Shown here in pieces: positions 49,402 through 58,061 of a stretch of DNA of 64,000 bases. The stretch lies in the NCBI GenBank assembly GCA_035570055.1, contig DATMLM010000026.1, positions 1 to 64,000 of the forward strand. The letters are read 5' to 3'. Each line of letters opens with the position of its first letter. Positions within the stretch are counted from its first letter, which is position 1. The translations under genes were made by a program, and so were the position numbers. This stretch comes from DASRDS01 sp035570055 (GTDB lineage Bacteria > Gemmatimonadota > Gemmatimonadetes > Gemmatimonadales > Gemmatimonadaceae). The notes below the pieces were generated by a model that saw only the letters and a program-made list of their open reading frames with translations, did no database searches and had not been told where the DNA came from.

Positions 49402-50111
49402 AGCGTGTGCGTCCACGCGGTGATGCCGAATCCGCGCGTCAAATACAACGCACTGAACACCATTCCGCTGATCAACCGGTACACGAACGATTGGACCGCC
49501 CACGGATCGCCGTACGGCCCGATGTAGTGGGACGCCGAGAAGACCGTGGCCGAGACGACGACGGCAAACCCGCCGGCGAACCATGGGCCCCAGCCGAGGA
49601 GACGGCGCGCGGCAGCGTCGAGCGCACCGGCGATGATCACGCGGAAAAGCAGCTCCTCGTAGATACCCGCGCCCAGGGAAAGCATCACGCGCGTCGCGAG
49701 CGCCGAGTGCTCGATGGCGCCGCCCGGCACCACTAAGTATCCACTCAAGTGCAGCAGGTTCACGGTGATCGTTCCGACGACCGCTCCGAATATCCCGGCG
49801 AGCAGCAGCGACTCGACCAGCATGAGCAGAAACGTGGACCAACGGAGCGGCCCACGGTGTAGCCGCATGTCGCGAGCGACGAGGAAGCCGCCGATGCCGA
49901 GCATCAGCACGCCGAACACGATCGGCTCGTAGCGGCCCGCGATGGCGTATACTGCCTGCTGCAACACGACGTCGGCGCCGTTGCGGATGCCGCCGGCCGG
50001 ACCATGCGACAGGAGGACCACGAACTCTTCGTAGAGAACGAGTAACGGCAGCGCGAACAGGAGACTGTATCGCGTCGAGCGACTCAACTCCCAGTATTTG
50101 TCTTTTTTCAT
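49374..50111 (-). CDS. CPBP-family (CAAX/Abi) intramembrane protease
   Basis: From ATG 50111 (GAGGA about 8-10 bases upstream) the protein has 245 residues with about six to seven transmembrane helices. Motif 1 is GAGIYEELLFRVIIAG (Glu-Glu-x-x-x-Arg), motif 2 FSASHYIG and motif 3 WTHTLYDLLVLAL, the CPBP catalytic residues. Family members process prenylated or membrane peptides and can give bacteriocin immunity; substrate unknown. Its ATG overlaps the divergent barrel gene's ATG by two bases. Confidence 0.85.
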   Translation of the reverse strand: MKKDKYWELSRSTRYSLLFALPLLVLYEEFVVLLSHGPAGGIRNGADVVLQQAVYAIAGRYEPIVFGVLMLGIGGFLVARDMRLHRGPLRWSTFLLMLVESLLLAGIFGAVVGTITVNLLHLSGYLVVPGGAIEHSALATRVMLSLGAGIYEELLFRVIIAGALDAAARRLLGWGPWFAGGFAVVVSATVFSASHYIGPYGDPWAVQSFVYRLISGMVFSALYLTRGFGITAWTHTLYDLLVLAL

Positions 50112-52368
50112 GCTAGCCATCCTCGCGCTCTTTATACCGCTCCGCGGCACGTCGATGCTCCGCTGCGCTCCGCTCGACTGGTCGGTTCGCCTCCGGGGGG
50201 CAAACTGCAATTACGCCCCCCGGACCCCCCCACCGTCCGACTCGGTGCTCAAGGCCCTGGTCGACTCGGCCGCCGCGCACAACCGCGTCGTTCCGGAAAG
50301 CTTGTCGTCGTACCGCGCCCATATCGAGAGCGAGATCACGGTCGTGATCAGACGCTCCGGTGGCACCGAGAGCGCCGTGCAGGTCGAACAGGTCGCGAGC
50401 GAGTCGCGCTGGCTCCGGAACGGTTCCTACGACCAGCACGTGGTCGGATACCGCGCGCAGATGTCGACGCTGACGATTTCGATGCTGGGTTTTATGCACC
50501 GAGCATGGACGGTTCCGGTGCTGTATGGCAACCGGATCAACGTCATGTTCGGCGCCGACACGGGCCGCGCCACGCGTCCGCAAGGAGGCCGAGGAGGCAA
50601 CCGCGCGTTCATCGTCGCCCATCCCTTCGCACCCGACCGCGACAGCGCCTACGCGTTCACGGGTGGCGATACGGTCGTCATTCTGCGCCTGCCCGGCGGG
50701 CGACAGGTGCCGCTCATCCGGGTCCATGTCGAGCCGCGACTGAGAGGGAGCCGAAAGCAGCCCATCGGCCTCTTTCAGGGCGATGTCTTTCTCGATGGGA
50801 CGCGGTACCAGATCGTGCGCATGCGCGGATCGTTCAACCTGCTGGGCCGGAGCCCGATGGCTTACCCGATGCTCCGGTCGTTTTTCGCGGTCGACCTCGA
50901 GAATGGCGAGGTCGATGGCGCCTACTGGCTTCCGACCACGCAGCGCATCGAGGGTCAGGTCGCCTCTCCGTTCACTGGGGACGCCCGCTCCGCGCTGCGG
51001 GTCGTGTCCCAGTGGTCGCGCTATGCGGTGAACGACACGGTCGTCCAGGCCGATACGCTGCGACGGGTGCCGCACACGTTGACGTTCGCGCCGTCCGACA
51101 GCCTGTCGCGGTATGGCGACTGGGGCGCGCCCCTTGGCACGGTGACCGCGGGCATGCGGACCGATGATTTCACCGATGTTGCGCCGCCATCGTGGCGTCC
51201 GACCGGCAAGCCGACGGTCGATCTCTCGTACGACAAGTTCGCCGACTTCTTTCATTTCGATCGAGTCGAAGGCGCGTACACGGGGCTCGCGGGTCAGCTG
51301 CGGTTTCGTGATGCGGCTCCGGGACTCGTGGCACGGGCGAACGTCGGGTATGCCTGGACCGAGGCCACCGTCCGTGGCGCGGCCGGACTCACGTGGACGC
51401 GCGGCCCGTGGCAACTGGGGCTGCGAGCGGCGCGGCAGCTCGACAACACCAACGTGTTCACCACCGCGTTTACCTCGGCACCGACGATCGAGCCGCTGTT
51501 CACGCAGGACGAGTTCGACTACGTGGATCGACGATCGCTGACGTTCTCGGCGACTCGAACGCTCGGTCCGGAGCGTGAGGCCGTCGTCCGGGTCGAGGCG
51601 GGCCCGGGCGATGACCGGTACGATGTCGCCCGGCTCAGGCGGCCGCCGATCTTTCCCAACTTCTTCATGCCCGATTCGCTGTTTCGGCCGAATCGGGGCG
51701 TGGAGAACGGGACCTATGAGCGAGTGGGGGTGACCATCGACTTCCATCCGGACGTCGACCTCGTGTTCGTGCGTCCCGGGGTGGGGGCGCAGATTCACTA
51801 CGAATGGGCGACTGGCGACATCGCTTGGCAGCGCGTCGAGGCGCGGCTCGTTGGTCGACAGTTCGCAGGGCCGTTCATCCTGTCGGCGCGCGCCGACGGG
51901 GGGCTCGTTACTGGACGTACGATACCGCCGCAGCAGCTGTTTCAAATTGGCACGTTGGAAGGGCTTACGGCGTATGACTACAAGCAGTTCGGGGGTGACC
52001 AGGCGACTGTGTTACAGACCGAAGTCGGGTATCAGCTGCCATGGCTTCGGGCGCCGCTACGGCTCAATCGCGTTCTGCTGCCCGCGGTCGCTCCAGAACT
52101 GGCGATCGGCGTTCGGTCTGGGTGGGCTGAGGCTAGCACGTCCGCCGCGCGTGCTGCGCTGCTTGGCTTGGGTCCCCGCGTGAACCCCTCGACTGACGCA
52201 CCACTGCCATTTCCCGCCTCGGCACCGAGTGATGGGTTTCGGACATCGCTCGATTTTTTGGTGCGCGCCTTCGGCGGCGCACTCGGCATCGGCGCTGCGC
52301 GCGCGCTGGACGGACGCGGTCCTAACCCGGGGTGGAGCGCCCTGATTGTGTTTGGCAGCTCGATTTAG
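50110..52368 (+). CDS. Large outer-membrane beta-barrel protein (BamA/TamA-like C-terminal barrel)
   Basis: From ATG 50110 (TTG 50098 is an alternative) the protein has 752 residues. Residues 50-360 form repeated periplasmic beta domains (YRAHIESEITVVIRR, YQIVRMRGSFNLLG), and about 380-752 shows the alternating strands and glycine-turn pattern of an Omp85/surface-antigen barrel, with IGTLEGLTAYDYKQFGGDQATVLQTEVGYQLP near the end and a C-terminal GWSALIVFGSSI. This resembles DUF5686/TamA-like exporters. The N-terminus is unusual: the signal-like start shares bases with the divergent protease gene. Confidence 0.75.
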   Translation: MLAILALFIPLRGTSMLRCAPLDWSVRLRGANCNYAPRTPPPSDSVLKALVDSAAAHNRVVPESLSSYRAHIESEITVVIRRSGGTESAVQVEQVASESRWLRNGSYDQHVVGYRAQMSTLTISMLGFMHRAWTVPVLYGNRINVMFGADTGRATRPQGGRGGNRAFIVAHPFAPDRDSAYAFTGGDTVVILRLPGGRQVPLIRVHVEPRLRGSRKQPIGLFQGDVFLDGTRYQIVRMRGSFNLLGRSPMAYPMLRSFFAVDLENGEVDGAYWLPTTQRIEGQVASPFTGDARSALRVVSQWSRYAVNDTVVQADTLRRVPHTLTFAPSDSLSRYGDWGAPLGTVTAGMRTDDFTDVAPPSWRPTGKPTVDLSYDKFADFFHFDRVEGAYTGLAGQLRFRDAAPGLVARANVGYAWTEATVRGAAGLTWTRGPWQLGLRAARQLDNTNVFTTAFTSAPTIEPLFTQDEFDYVDRRSLTFSATRTLGPEREAVVRVEAGPGDDRYDVARLRRPPIFPNFFMPDSLFRPNRGVENGTYERVGVTIDFHPDVDLVFVRPGVGAQIHYEWATGDIAWQRVEARLVGRQFAGPFILSARADGGLVTGRTIPPQQLFQIGTLEGLTAYDYKQFGGDQATVLQTEVGYQLPWLRAPLRLNRVLLPAVAPELAIGVRSGWAEASTSAARAALLGLGPRVNPSTDAPLPFPASAPSDGFRTSLDFLVRAFGGALGIGAARALDGRGPNPGWSALIVFGSSI

Positions 52369-52377
52369 CTCGCCTAT

Positions 52378-53319
52378 CTAGAACTCGCCGATAAAACCGA
52401 TTTCGGGTTGCAGACGATAACCTGACTGTTTCTCGACCGCGTCTTGGGCGGTGGCGATGAGAGACCGGACATCGCGGGCGGTGGCGTGGCCGAGGTTCAC
52501 CATGATATTCGCGTGGATGTGCGAGATCTGGGCGTCACCGATGCGGAACCCCTTGAGTCCTGCTTGTTCGATCAAGCGCCCGGCCCCGACGCCCTCGATT
52601 TTTTGGAAAATCGACCCCGCGCTCGGATGATACTCGAGCCAAGGGTGCTTGCCGCCGCGCCAGCTCAAGTTCTCCTGCATGATCTTGTGCATGGCCGCAA
52701 TGTCGCCGCGGGCCAGTTGGAACGTGACGGAGAGGACCGTGTGGCGGTGGTGGTGCAGGAGACTCGTGTCGTAGCCGAACTGCATCATGGATCTATCGGC
52801 TATGCAGCGGGACCCGTCAGTCGTCAGGAGCTCGGCCGAGGCGAAGACCTCTTCGATGAACATGGTACGCTCGCGCGCGGGCGCGGGCGACAGGAAGTGC
52901 AGATTCTGCCAGATCGCGCCGCCAACGGTCGTCGGGATGCCGACGTAGTGCTCGAGACCCGACCAGCCGAGGGCGACGGCCTGAGGGATCAGGCGGGCGA
53001 GGACAGCGCCACTTTCGGTCCACAGGAGGCCATCCTCGCTGAACCGGTGCCGGTCGGCGACGTTGTGAATAACCAGCCCGCGGACGCCCCTGTCGCCGAC
53101 GAGAATATTGGCGCCGAGCCCCAGGATGAAGTACGGAACGCCCGTTGCTCGGGCCGAGAGCACCGCATTTGCGAGATCGTCAGCCGCGGTTGCATCGTAG
53201 AAGAGGTCGGCGGGACCTCCGATACGGAACGTGGTGTAGGGGGCTAGCGCGACATCCCGCCGGAGCCTCGTGGCGTCCAACCGGGACGCTAATTCGTCCA
53301 TTGCTTCCTGATTGATCAT
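52378..53319 (-). CDS. murB: UDP-N-acetylenolpyruvoylglucosamine reductase MurB
   Basis: MurB reduces UDP-enolpyruvyl-GlcNAc to UDP-MurNAc with NADPH and FAD, the second committed step of peptidoglycan synthesis. The 313-residue protein has YTTFRIGGPADLF (FAD), ILGLGANILVGD, GLEHYVGIPTTVGGAIWQN, and HPSAGSIFQKI with the catalytic Ser; the late Glu lies in LQPEIGFIG at the C-terminus. It is a type IIa/b-like short form. Its ATG overlaps the divergent M16 start as CATG. ATG 53301 is an alternative start. No other mur genes are adjacent. Confidence 0.96.
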   Translation of the reverse strand: MINQEAMDELASRLDATRLRRDVALAPYTTFRIGGPADLFYDATAADDLANAVLSARATGVPYFILGLGANILVGDRGVRGLVIHNVADRHRFSEDGLLWTESGAVLARLIPQAVALGWSGLEHYVGIPTTVGGAIWQNLHFLSPAPARERTMFIEEVFASAELLTTDGSRCIADRSMMQFGYDTSLLHHHRHTVLSVTFQLARGDIAAMHKIMQENLSWRGGKHPWLEYHPSAGSIFQKIEGVGAGRLIEQAGLKGFRIGDAQISHIHANIMVNLGHATARDVRSLIATAQDAVEKQSGYRLQPEIGFIGEF

Positions 53320-54697
53320 GCGAAGAAGAATATTGTTGCTGGCGCTACTTGCCGCGCCACTCGGCGCGCAGCGTGCGGAGCTCGAAAAAACGATTCAACG
53401 GCGCGTGCTGGACAACGGTCTCGAAGTGATCGTGGTCGAGAACCATGGCGTCCCGCTAGCGACGGTCGAAATCGATGTGCGCAACGGATCGTTCACCCAG
53501 ACGCCGCCGTACGCGGGGCTCGCGCACATGTACGAGCACATGTTCTTCAAGGCAAATGCGACGTATCCGGATCCCGGTGCGTTCGTGGACCGCGCGGCCG
53601 AGTTGGGTGCGGTGTTCAACGGGACGACGACCGAGGAGCGGGTCAACTATTATCTCACGCTTCCTTCGGATAGCCTCGCGGCGGGCATGCGGCTCATGGC
53701 GTCCGCGGTCGAAGCGCCGTTGTTCCGCTCCGAAGAGCTCGCGCGCGAGAAGGAAGTCGTGCTCGGCGAGTACGATCGGCAGGAGGCCAGTCCGTTCTTT
53801 GGCCTCGATCAAGCCATGGCGAAGAAGCTCTATCCCGACAACTTCAGCCGAAAGAACGTGATCGGTGATCGCGATGTGGTCCGCAACGTGACGCCGGACC
53901 AGATGCGCGAGATACAGCGCCGTTACTACATCCCCAACAACTCTGCGCTCCTGATCACGGGCGACGTCACGCCGTCACACGCCATGGCGCTGGCGGACAG
54001 CGTGTTCCACGGGTGGCAGCGTGGGGCGGATCCGTTCCTCGCCGATCCGATTCCGCCTATTCCTCCGCTCGATGGCAATCAGGCGGTGATCTCGGAGGCG
54101 CCGGTCTCGGCGGTGACCGTTTTGCTGCAATGGCAGGGGCCGAGTGTGGGCGCCGACCCGAATGCCACGTACGCGGCGGATGTCTTCTCCGATGTCATGA
54201 ATCAGCCAGGGTCACGGCTACAAAAGCGGCTCATCGAGAGCGGCTTGTGGGAAGCGATCTCGGTCGATCGCGGGATTCTCGTCAATTATTACACGCTGAA
54301 TCACGTTGGGCCGATTACCATCAGTGGTCAGACCACGGCCGCGAAACTGCGTCCCGCGTTGGTGGCACTCGAGGACGAGATTTCGCATTTCGCCGATCCT
54401 GGCTACGTGACGAGCGAGGAGCTCACGGAGATCAAGGCGCAGCGCACTGTGTCATCGGCGTTCGGCCGCGAGCGGACATCGGGGTATACGCACGTCATCG
54501 GGTTTTGGTGGTCTGTCGCGAGTCTCGATTATTACATGGGATATGTGGACAACATGGCGGCGCGTACCACGGGCGATTTGGCCGAGTACACGCGCAAGTA
54601 TATCGTCGCGAAACCCCACGTCATCGGCGTGCTGATCTCTCCGCAAGATCGCCAGTCTGTTCATCTCACCGACGCCGATCTCCGGCCGAGCCAATGA
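53318..54697 (+). CDS. M16-family zinc peptidase, active subunit
   Basis: The 459-residue secreted protein has a signal peptide (RRRILLLALLAAPLGA) and the inverted zinc motif H70-MYE-H74 with the downstream Glu in ELAREKEVVLGEYDR. Two M16 halves follow in one chain to about residue 450. M16B peptidases of this size work with a partner lacking the motif; the next gene is that partner, overlapping by ATGA. Together they resemble periplasmic PqqL/YmxG-type peptidase pairs. Located divergently to murB. Confidence 0.93.
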   Translation: MRRRILLLALLAAPLGAQRAELEKTIQRRVLDNGLEVIVVENHGVPLATVEIDVRNGSFTQTPPYAGLAHMYEHMFFKANATYPDPGAFVDRAAELGAVFNGTTTEERVNYYLTLPSDSLAAGMRLMASAVEAPLFRSEELAREKEVVLGEYDRQEASPFFGLDQAMAKKLYPDNFSRKNVIGDRDVVRNVTPDQMREIQRRYYIPNNSALLITGDVTPSHAMALADSVFHGWQRGADPFLADPIPPIPPLDGNQAVISEAPVSAVTVLLQWQGPSVGADPNATYAADVFSDVMNQPGSRLQKRLIESGLWEAISVDRGILVNYYTLNHVGPITISGQTTAAKLRPALVALEDEISHFADPGYVTSEELTEIKAQRTVSSAFGRERTSGYTHVIGFWWSVASLDYYMGYVDNMAARTTGDLAEYTRKYIVAKPHVIGVLISPQDRQSVHLTDADLRPSQ

Positions 54698-55974
54698 TCC
54701 TATTTCTTGCAGTCGCTTCGCTCCTGCACACGGCCGCTGACTCGACGACCTCGCGATTTGTAGCGTCGGGTATACCCGTGATCCTGAGGCGGTCGACTTC
54801 GGCGGGTATTGCGACGGCCGATGTGTACCTGCTCGGGGGAACTCGGGAGGAGACCGACGAGACCGCGGGGATCGAGCCGTTCCTTCTCGATGTCTCCGAG
54901 CGCGGCACCAAGCATTTTCCGCGGACCGTCATGCGCCACGTCATGGCGCGCTTGGGGACGTCCATTGTGGTCGACCCGACGTTCGATTGGACATCGATCG
55001 GAGTCCGGGCGACGCCGGAGACGTTCGACTCGACGTTCGTCGTGCTCGCGGATCGCCTCATGTATCCGACGATCGAGGCGGCGGACATCGACATGGTGCG
55101 GCAGGAGTATCTCTCGACCGTGAAGCAGCGGCGAGATAGCCCCGACGATCTCGTCGAGTACTTGGCTGATAGTGCCGCGTACGCTGGGCACCCGTACGCT
55201 CGGGCGATCGGCGGAAGCGAGAAGTCGATCACGTCGCTCAACAAGCGGCAATTAACGCAGTTTCAGGCGACGCAGATGGTCAGGTCGCGGATGCTGATCG
55301 TCGTGGTCGGCGATGTGGAACGTTCCCGAGTGGAGCGCCTGATCGCGCGAACCCTCGCGAACTTGCCAATGGGCACGTACAAGTGGACGCTGCCCAATCT
55401 GCCGATGCCGCACCCGGCGTCATTGGTCACGGTCGTCCGTGATCTGCCGACGAACTACATCCTCGGGTACTACGAAGGTCCGCCAGCCACGAGCCCCGAT
55501 TACCAAGCGCTCCGGGTCGCGACGGCGGTTCTTTCAGGCCGGCTGTTCTCCGAGGTTCGCGATCAGCGCAATCTCTCGTACGCGGTCAACGCGCCATTCG
55601 TCGAGCGGGCATTGGCTGGTGGCGGGCTGTATGTCACCACTGGTTCGCCAGACACGGTGCTCGCGATCATGCGAACCGAGGTGTCGCATCTGAGCCATGC
55701 CCTGGTTGATCCCGATGCGCTGCAACGCCTCGTGCAGCAGTTCATCACCGAGTATTTCCTGGACAACGAGACCAACGCGGATCAGGCGAACTTCCTAGCC
55801 CGGGCAGAGTTGTACCGCGGGGATTACAGAGCGGGAGAGAGATTCGTTTCCGAGTTGAGAAAAGTCACACCGCAGGACGTACGGCGCGTGACGCAGAAGT
55901 ACATGCACGACATCGCGTTCGCCTACGTCGGCGATACGACGCGACTCTCGCGGACGGCCGTGACGGGATTCTGA
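54694..55974 (+). CDS. M16-like inactive partner subunit
   Basis: The 426-residue protein has a signal peptide (MILFLAVASLLHTAADS) and M16 folds, but the HxxEH position reads ETAGIEPFLLD with no zinc ligands, so it is non-catalytic. It keeps the substrate-binding Arg/Tyr motif (LFSEVRDQRNLSYAVN), as usual for the beta-type subunit in M16 heterodimers. It overlaps the active subunit gene by ATGA and its last 52 bp overlap the convergent methyltransferase gene. Confidence 0.92.
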   Translation: MILFLAVASLLHTAADSTTSRFVASGIPVILRRSTSAGIATADVYLLGGTREETDETAGIEPFLLDVSERGTKHFPRTVMRHVMARLGTSIVVDPTFDWTSIGVRATPETFDSTFVVLADRLMYPTIEAADIDMVRQEYLSTVKQRRDSPDDLVEYLADSAAYAGHPYARAIGGSEKSITSLNKRQLTQFQATQMVRSRMLIVVVGDVERSRVERLIARTLANLPMGTYKWTLPNLPMPHPASLVTVVRDLPTNYILGYYEGPPATSPDYQALRVATAVLSGRLFSEVRDQRNLSYAVNAPFVERALAGGGLYVTTGSPDTVLAIMRTEVSHLSHALVDPDALQRLVQQFITEYFLDNETNADQANFLARAELYRGDYRAGERFVSELRKVTPQDVRRVTQKYMHDIAFAYVGDTTRLSRTAVTGF

Positions 55975-56810
55975 AGGAGGACAGTCCCGGTCCGCCACTT
56001 GGACTTTTCCTGCGGCTTTCGCAGTTCCAGGGCGAGGAGCGGGCGAAAGAGCCACGCCAAGGGCATCTCGCGGTGCAAGCGGCGTGCTTCTTTCATGGTC
56101 AGCCGAAACTCGGACAGCCACCAGCCGAGCGACGTGAAGAACTGCGTGCCTTCGCGCGGCGCGAACTGCATGAGGGTCCCGCCGCCCATCGACTTCTGCC
56201 AGCTCTTCTGCGCGTACTCGATGACGCCGACCGAGGCCAGGTCGAAGAGCCACCACTCGAACGTCCGCTCGGAGCGGAGATCGATCGCGAGCGCCCGGAC
56301 GTCTCCTGGAGCCAAGTAGACGAGCAGTCCCTCGGACACGACCATCACGTGCCGGCCTTCGTTGTTGATCTTGTCGAACAACGCCCGGCGCGCGGGGATG
56401 TCGACCAGGTCGAGCGCCACCGACTCCAGTTTGCAGGACGGGCGCTCGTTGGCCATCATCTCCTGCTTGTAGGCCAGGATCTCCGGCAGATCGACGTCGA
56501 TCCAGCGGAGCGTCGGCGGCAGCGCCAGGCGATACGGCCGCACGTCGAGCCCGGCCGCGAGATTGAGAATGGTGTCGACGCCGTCGCGCGAGATCGCCCG
56601 AAGGATCAGCTCGTCGAAGACCGCCGTGCGCACGATCATCGGCCAGGCGGTGGCCTTGCCCCGTGGCATCTGCTCGAGGATCTCGGCCCCGCGGTCGCCG
56701 GCGAGGCGGCGGGCGAACGGATCCCGGAATAAAGCGTCCGGGCGATCGGTCTCCATTGCCCGGTACATCGCCACCCAGCGCGCCGTGTCGGAAACATTAC
56801 GCACCAGCAT
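55923..56810 (-). CDS. LCM/PPM-type SAM-dependent methyltransferase
   Basis: From ATG 56810 the protein has 295 residues. It matches the bacterial leucine-carboxyl-methyltransferase-like family (TIGR00027 type): VRNVSDTARWVAMYRAMETDRPDALFRDPFARRLAG, LNLAAGLDVRPYRLALP (SAM site), VDLPEILAYKQEMM, VVSEGLLVYLAPGDVRAL. Members methylate small molecules or carboxylates in secondary metabolism. The substrate is not evident. It is divergent from the His-rich membrane protein with 48 bp between starts. Confidence 0.92.
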   Translation of the reverse strand: MLVRNVSDTARWVAMYRAMETDRPDALFRDPFARRLAGDRGAEILEQMPRGKATAWPMIVRTAVFDELILRAISRDGVDTILNLAAGLDVRPYRLALPPTLRWIDVDLPEILAYKQEMMANERPSCKLESVALDLVDIPARRALFDKINNEGRHVMVVSEGLLVYLAPGDVRALAIDLRSERTFEWWLFDLASVGVIEYAQKSWQKSMGGGTLMQFAPREGTQFFTSLGWWLSEFRLTMKEARRLHREMPLAWLFRPLLALELRKPQEKSKWRTGTVLLQNPVTAVRESRVVSPT

Positions 56811-56858
56811 GCGTATGAGTCTGGCGGACCAAGGCCAACTCGCGCAACGTTTGAACGC

Positions 56859-58061
56859 ATGACCACGCATGTAACCCAAGGCACCGTACTGCCCGGAGCA
56901 TCGGCGAGCCTCGAAGCGGCGAGGCCGGCTATCTCCGATCTGACCATTACGTTGGCCGCCGTCATGCTGTCATCGGCCTTCATAGTTACAGGTCTGATCT
57001 GGGACATCTCGTGGCACCGGACGGTCGGCCGGGACACGTTCTGGACCCTGCCCCATCTGGAGGAGCAGCTCGGCGCGTCACTCACCGGGCTGACCTGCGG
57101 TTGGCTGGTCCTCAAGACGACATTCTTTGGGACGCCCTCCGAACGCGCGTCGAGCGTGAAGTTCTGGGGGTTCAGCGGGCCACTGGGCGCCTGGGTGTGC
57201 ATCTGGGGCACGCTCCTCATGATCGCCTCGGCCCCATTCGACGACTGGTGGCATAACGCCTACGGGCTCGATGTCCAGATCGTGAGCCCGCCCCACATGG
57301 TGCTCCTGTGGGGCATGGTCGCGATTCAGGCGGGCGCCATTCTCATGGCTGTGGCCGCGCAGAATCGGGCGACCGGGGCCGAGGCGAGGCCGTATGCGCT
57401 GGTGTATGCGGCATCGGGTGGGCTCATCGTGACGATGGCCGCGACGGCGATCATGGAGTATGCGTCCGCGCCGAACCACATGCACTCGGCGATGTTCTAC
57501 GAGGTCACGGGCGCAGTCCTGCCGGTGTTCCTCGTTGCGTTCGGGCGCGCCGGAAAGCTTCGGTGGCCGGCGACCACGACCGCCGCGATCTACATGGTGC
57601 TGGTGCTCGTCATGATGTGGACGCTCGAGGCAGTTCCGGCGACGCCCAAGCTCGCACCCATCTACAATCCCGTGACCCACATGGTGCCGCCGTTCTTTCC
57701 ACTGATTCTGGTGGTGCCGGCGATCGCTATCGATCTCTTGCTGCGCCGGTACCGGTCGGCGAACGATTGGCTGCTGGCGATCGCGCTCGGTGTCGCGTTC
57801 GTCGCGCTCATGCTCGTCGTGCACTGGTTCTGGTCGGAGTTCCTGCTGTCGCCGGCCGCCCGGAATCCCGTGTTCGCCGTTGACCAGTGGGACTATACCT
57901 CCCGGCTCGGCCCATGGCGGTACGAGTACTGGGAGTCGCACCGTCGGGGCGCTCCCTCGGGCGACATCTTGCGCGGCCTGGGATACGCGACCGTGTTCGC
58001 TATCATCTCGGCCCGCGTAGGGCTGTGGTGGGGCGAAGGGATGGCGCGGCTCCGGCGATGA
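56859..58061 (+). CDS. Uncharacterised polytopic membrane protein with conserved His/Asp/Trp residues
   Basis: The 400-residue protein has about nine transmembrane helices. Acidic, aromatic and His residues cluster at helix ends: WDISWHRTVGRDTFWTLPH (about 48-67), FDDWWHNAYGLDVQIVSPPHM (about 127-147), EYASAPNHMHSAMFY and NPVTHMVPPFF. This distribution suggests metal or heme binding in the membrane. I do not recognise a characterised family. It is coupled (ATGA) to the secreted His-motif protein that follows, so the two probably act together. Confidence 0.7.
   Translation: MTTHVTQGTVLPGASASLEAARPAISDLTITLAAVMLSSAFIVTGLIWDISWHRTVGRDTFWTLPHLEEQLGASLTGLTCGWLVLKTTFFGTPSERASSVKFWGFSGPLGAWVCIWGTLLMIASAPFDDWWHNAYGLDVQIVSPPHMVLLWGMVAIQAGAILMAVAAQNRATGAEARPYALVYAASGGLIVTMAATAIMEYASAPNHMHSAMFYEVTGAVLPVFLVAFGRAGKLRWPATTTAAIYMVLVLVMMWTLEAVPATPKLAPIYNPVTHMVPPFFPLILVVPAIAIDLLLRRYRSANDWLLAIALGVAFVALMLVVHWFWSEFLLSPAARNPVFAVDQWDYTSRLGPWRYEYWESHRRGAPSGDILRGLGYATVFAIISARVGLWWGEGMARLRR

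Noticed and set aside
50113..51945. 610-residue minus-strand open frame opposite the outer-membrane barrel gene
   Set aside because: Arg/His/Pro-rich with no domain pattern, while the plus strand has clear strand periodicity.
54694..55974. Second M16 protein as an active peptidase
   Set aside because: No HxxEH motif at the expected place; it fits the inactive partner type.
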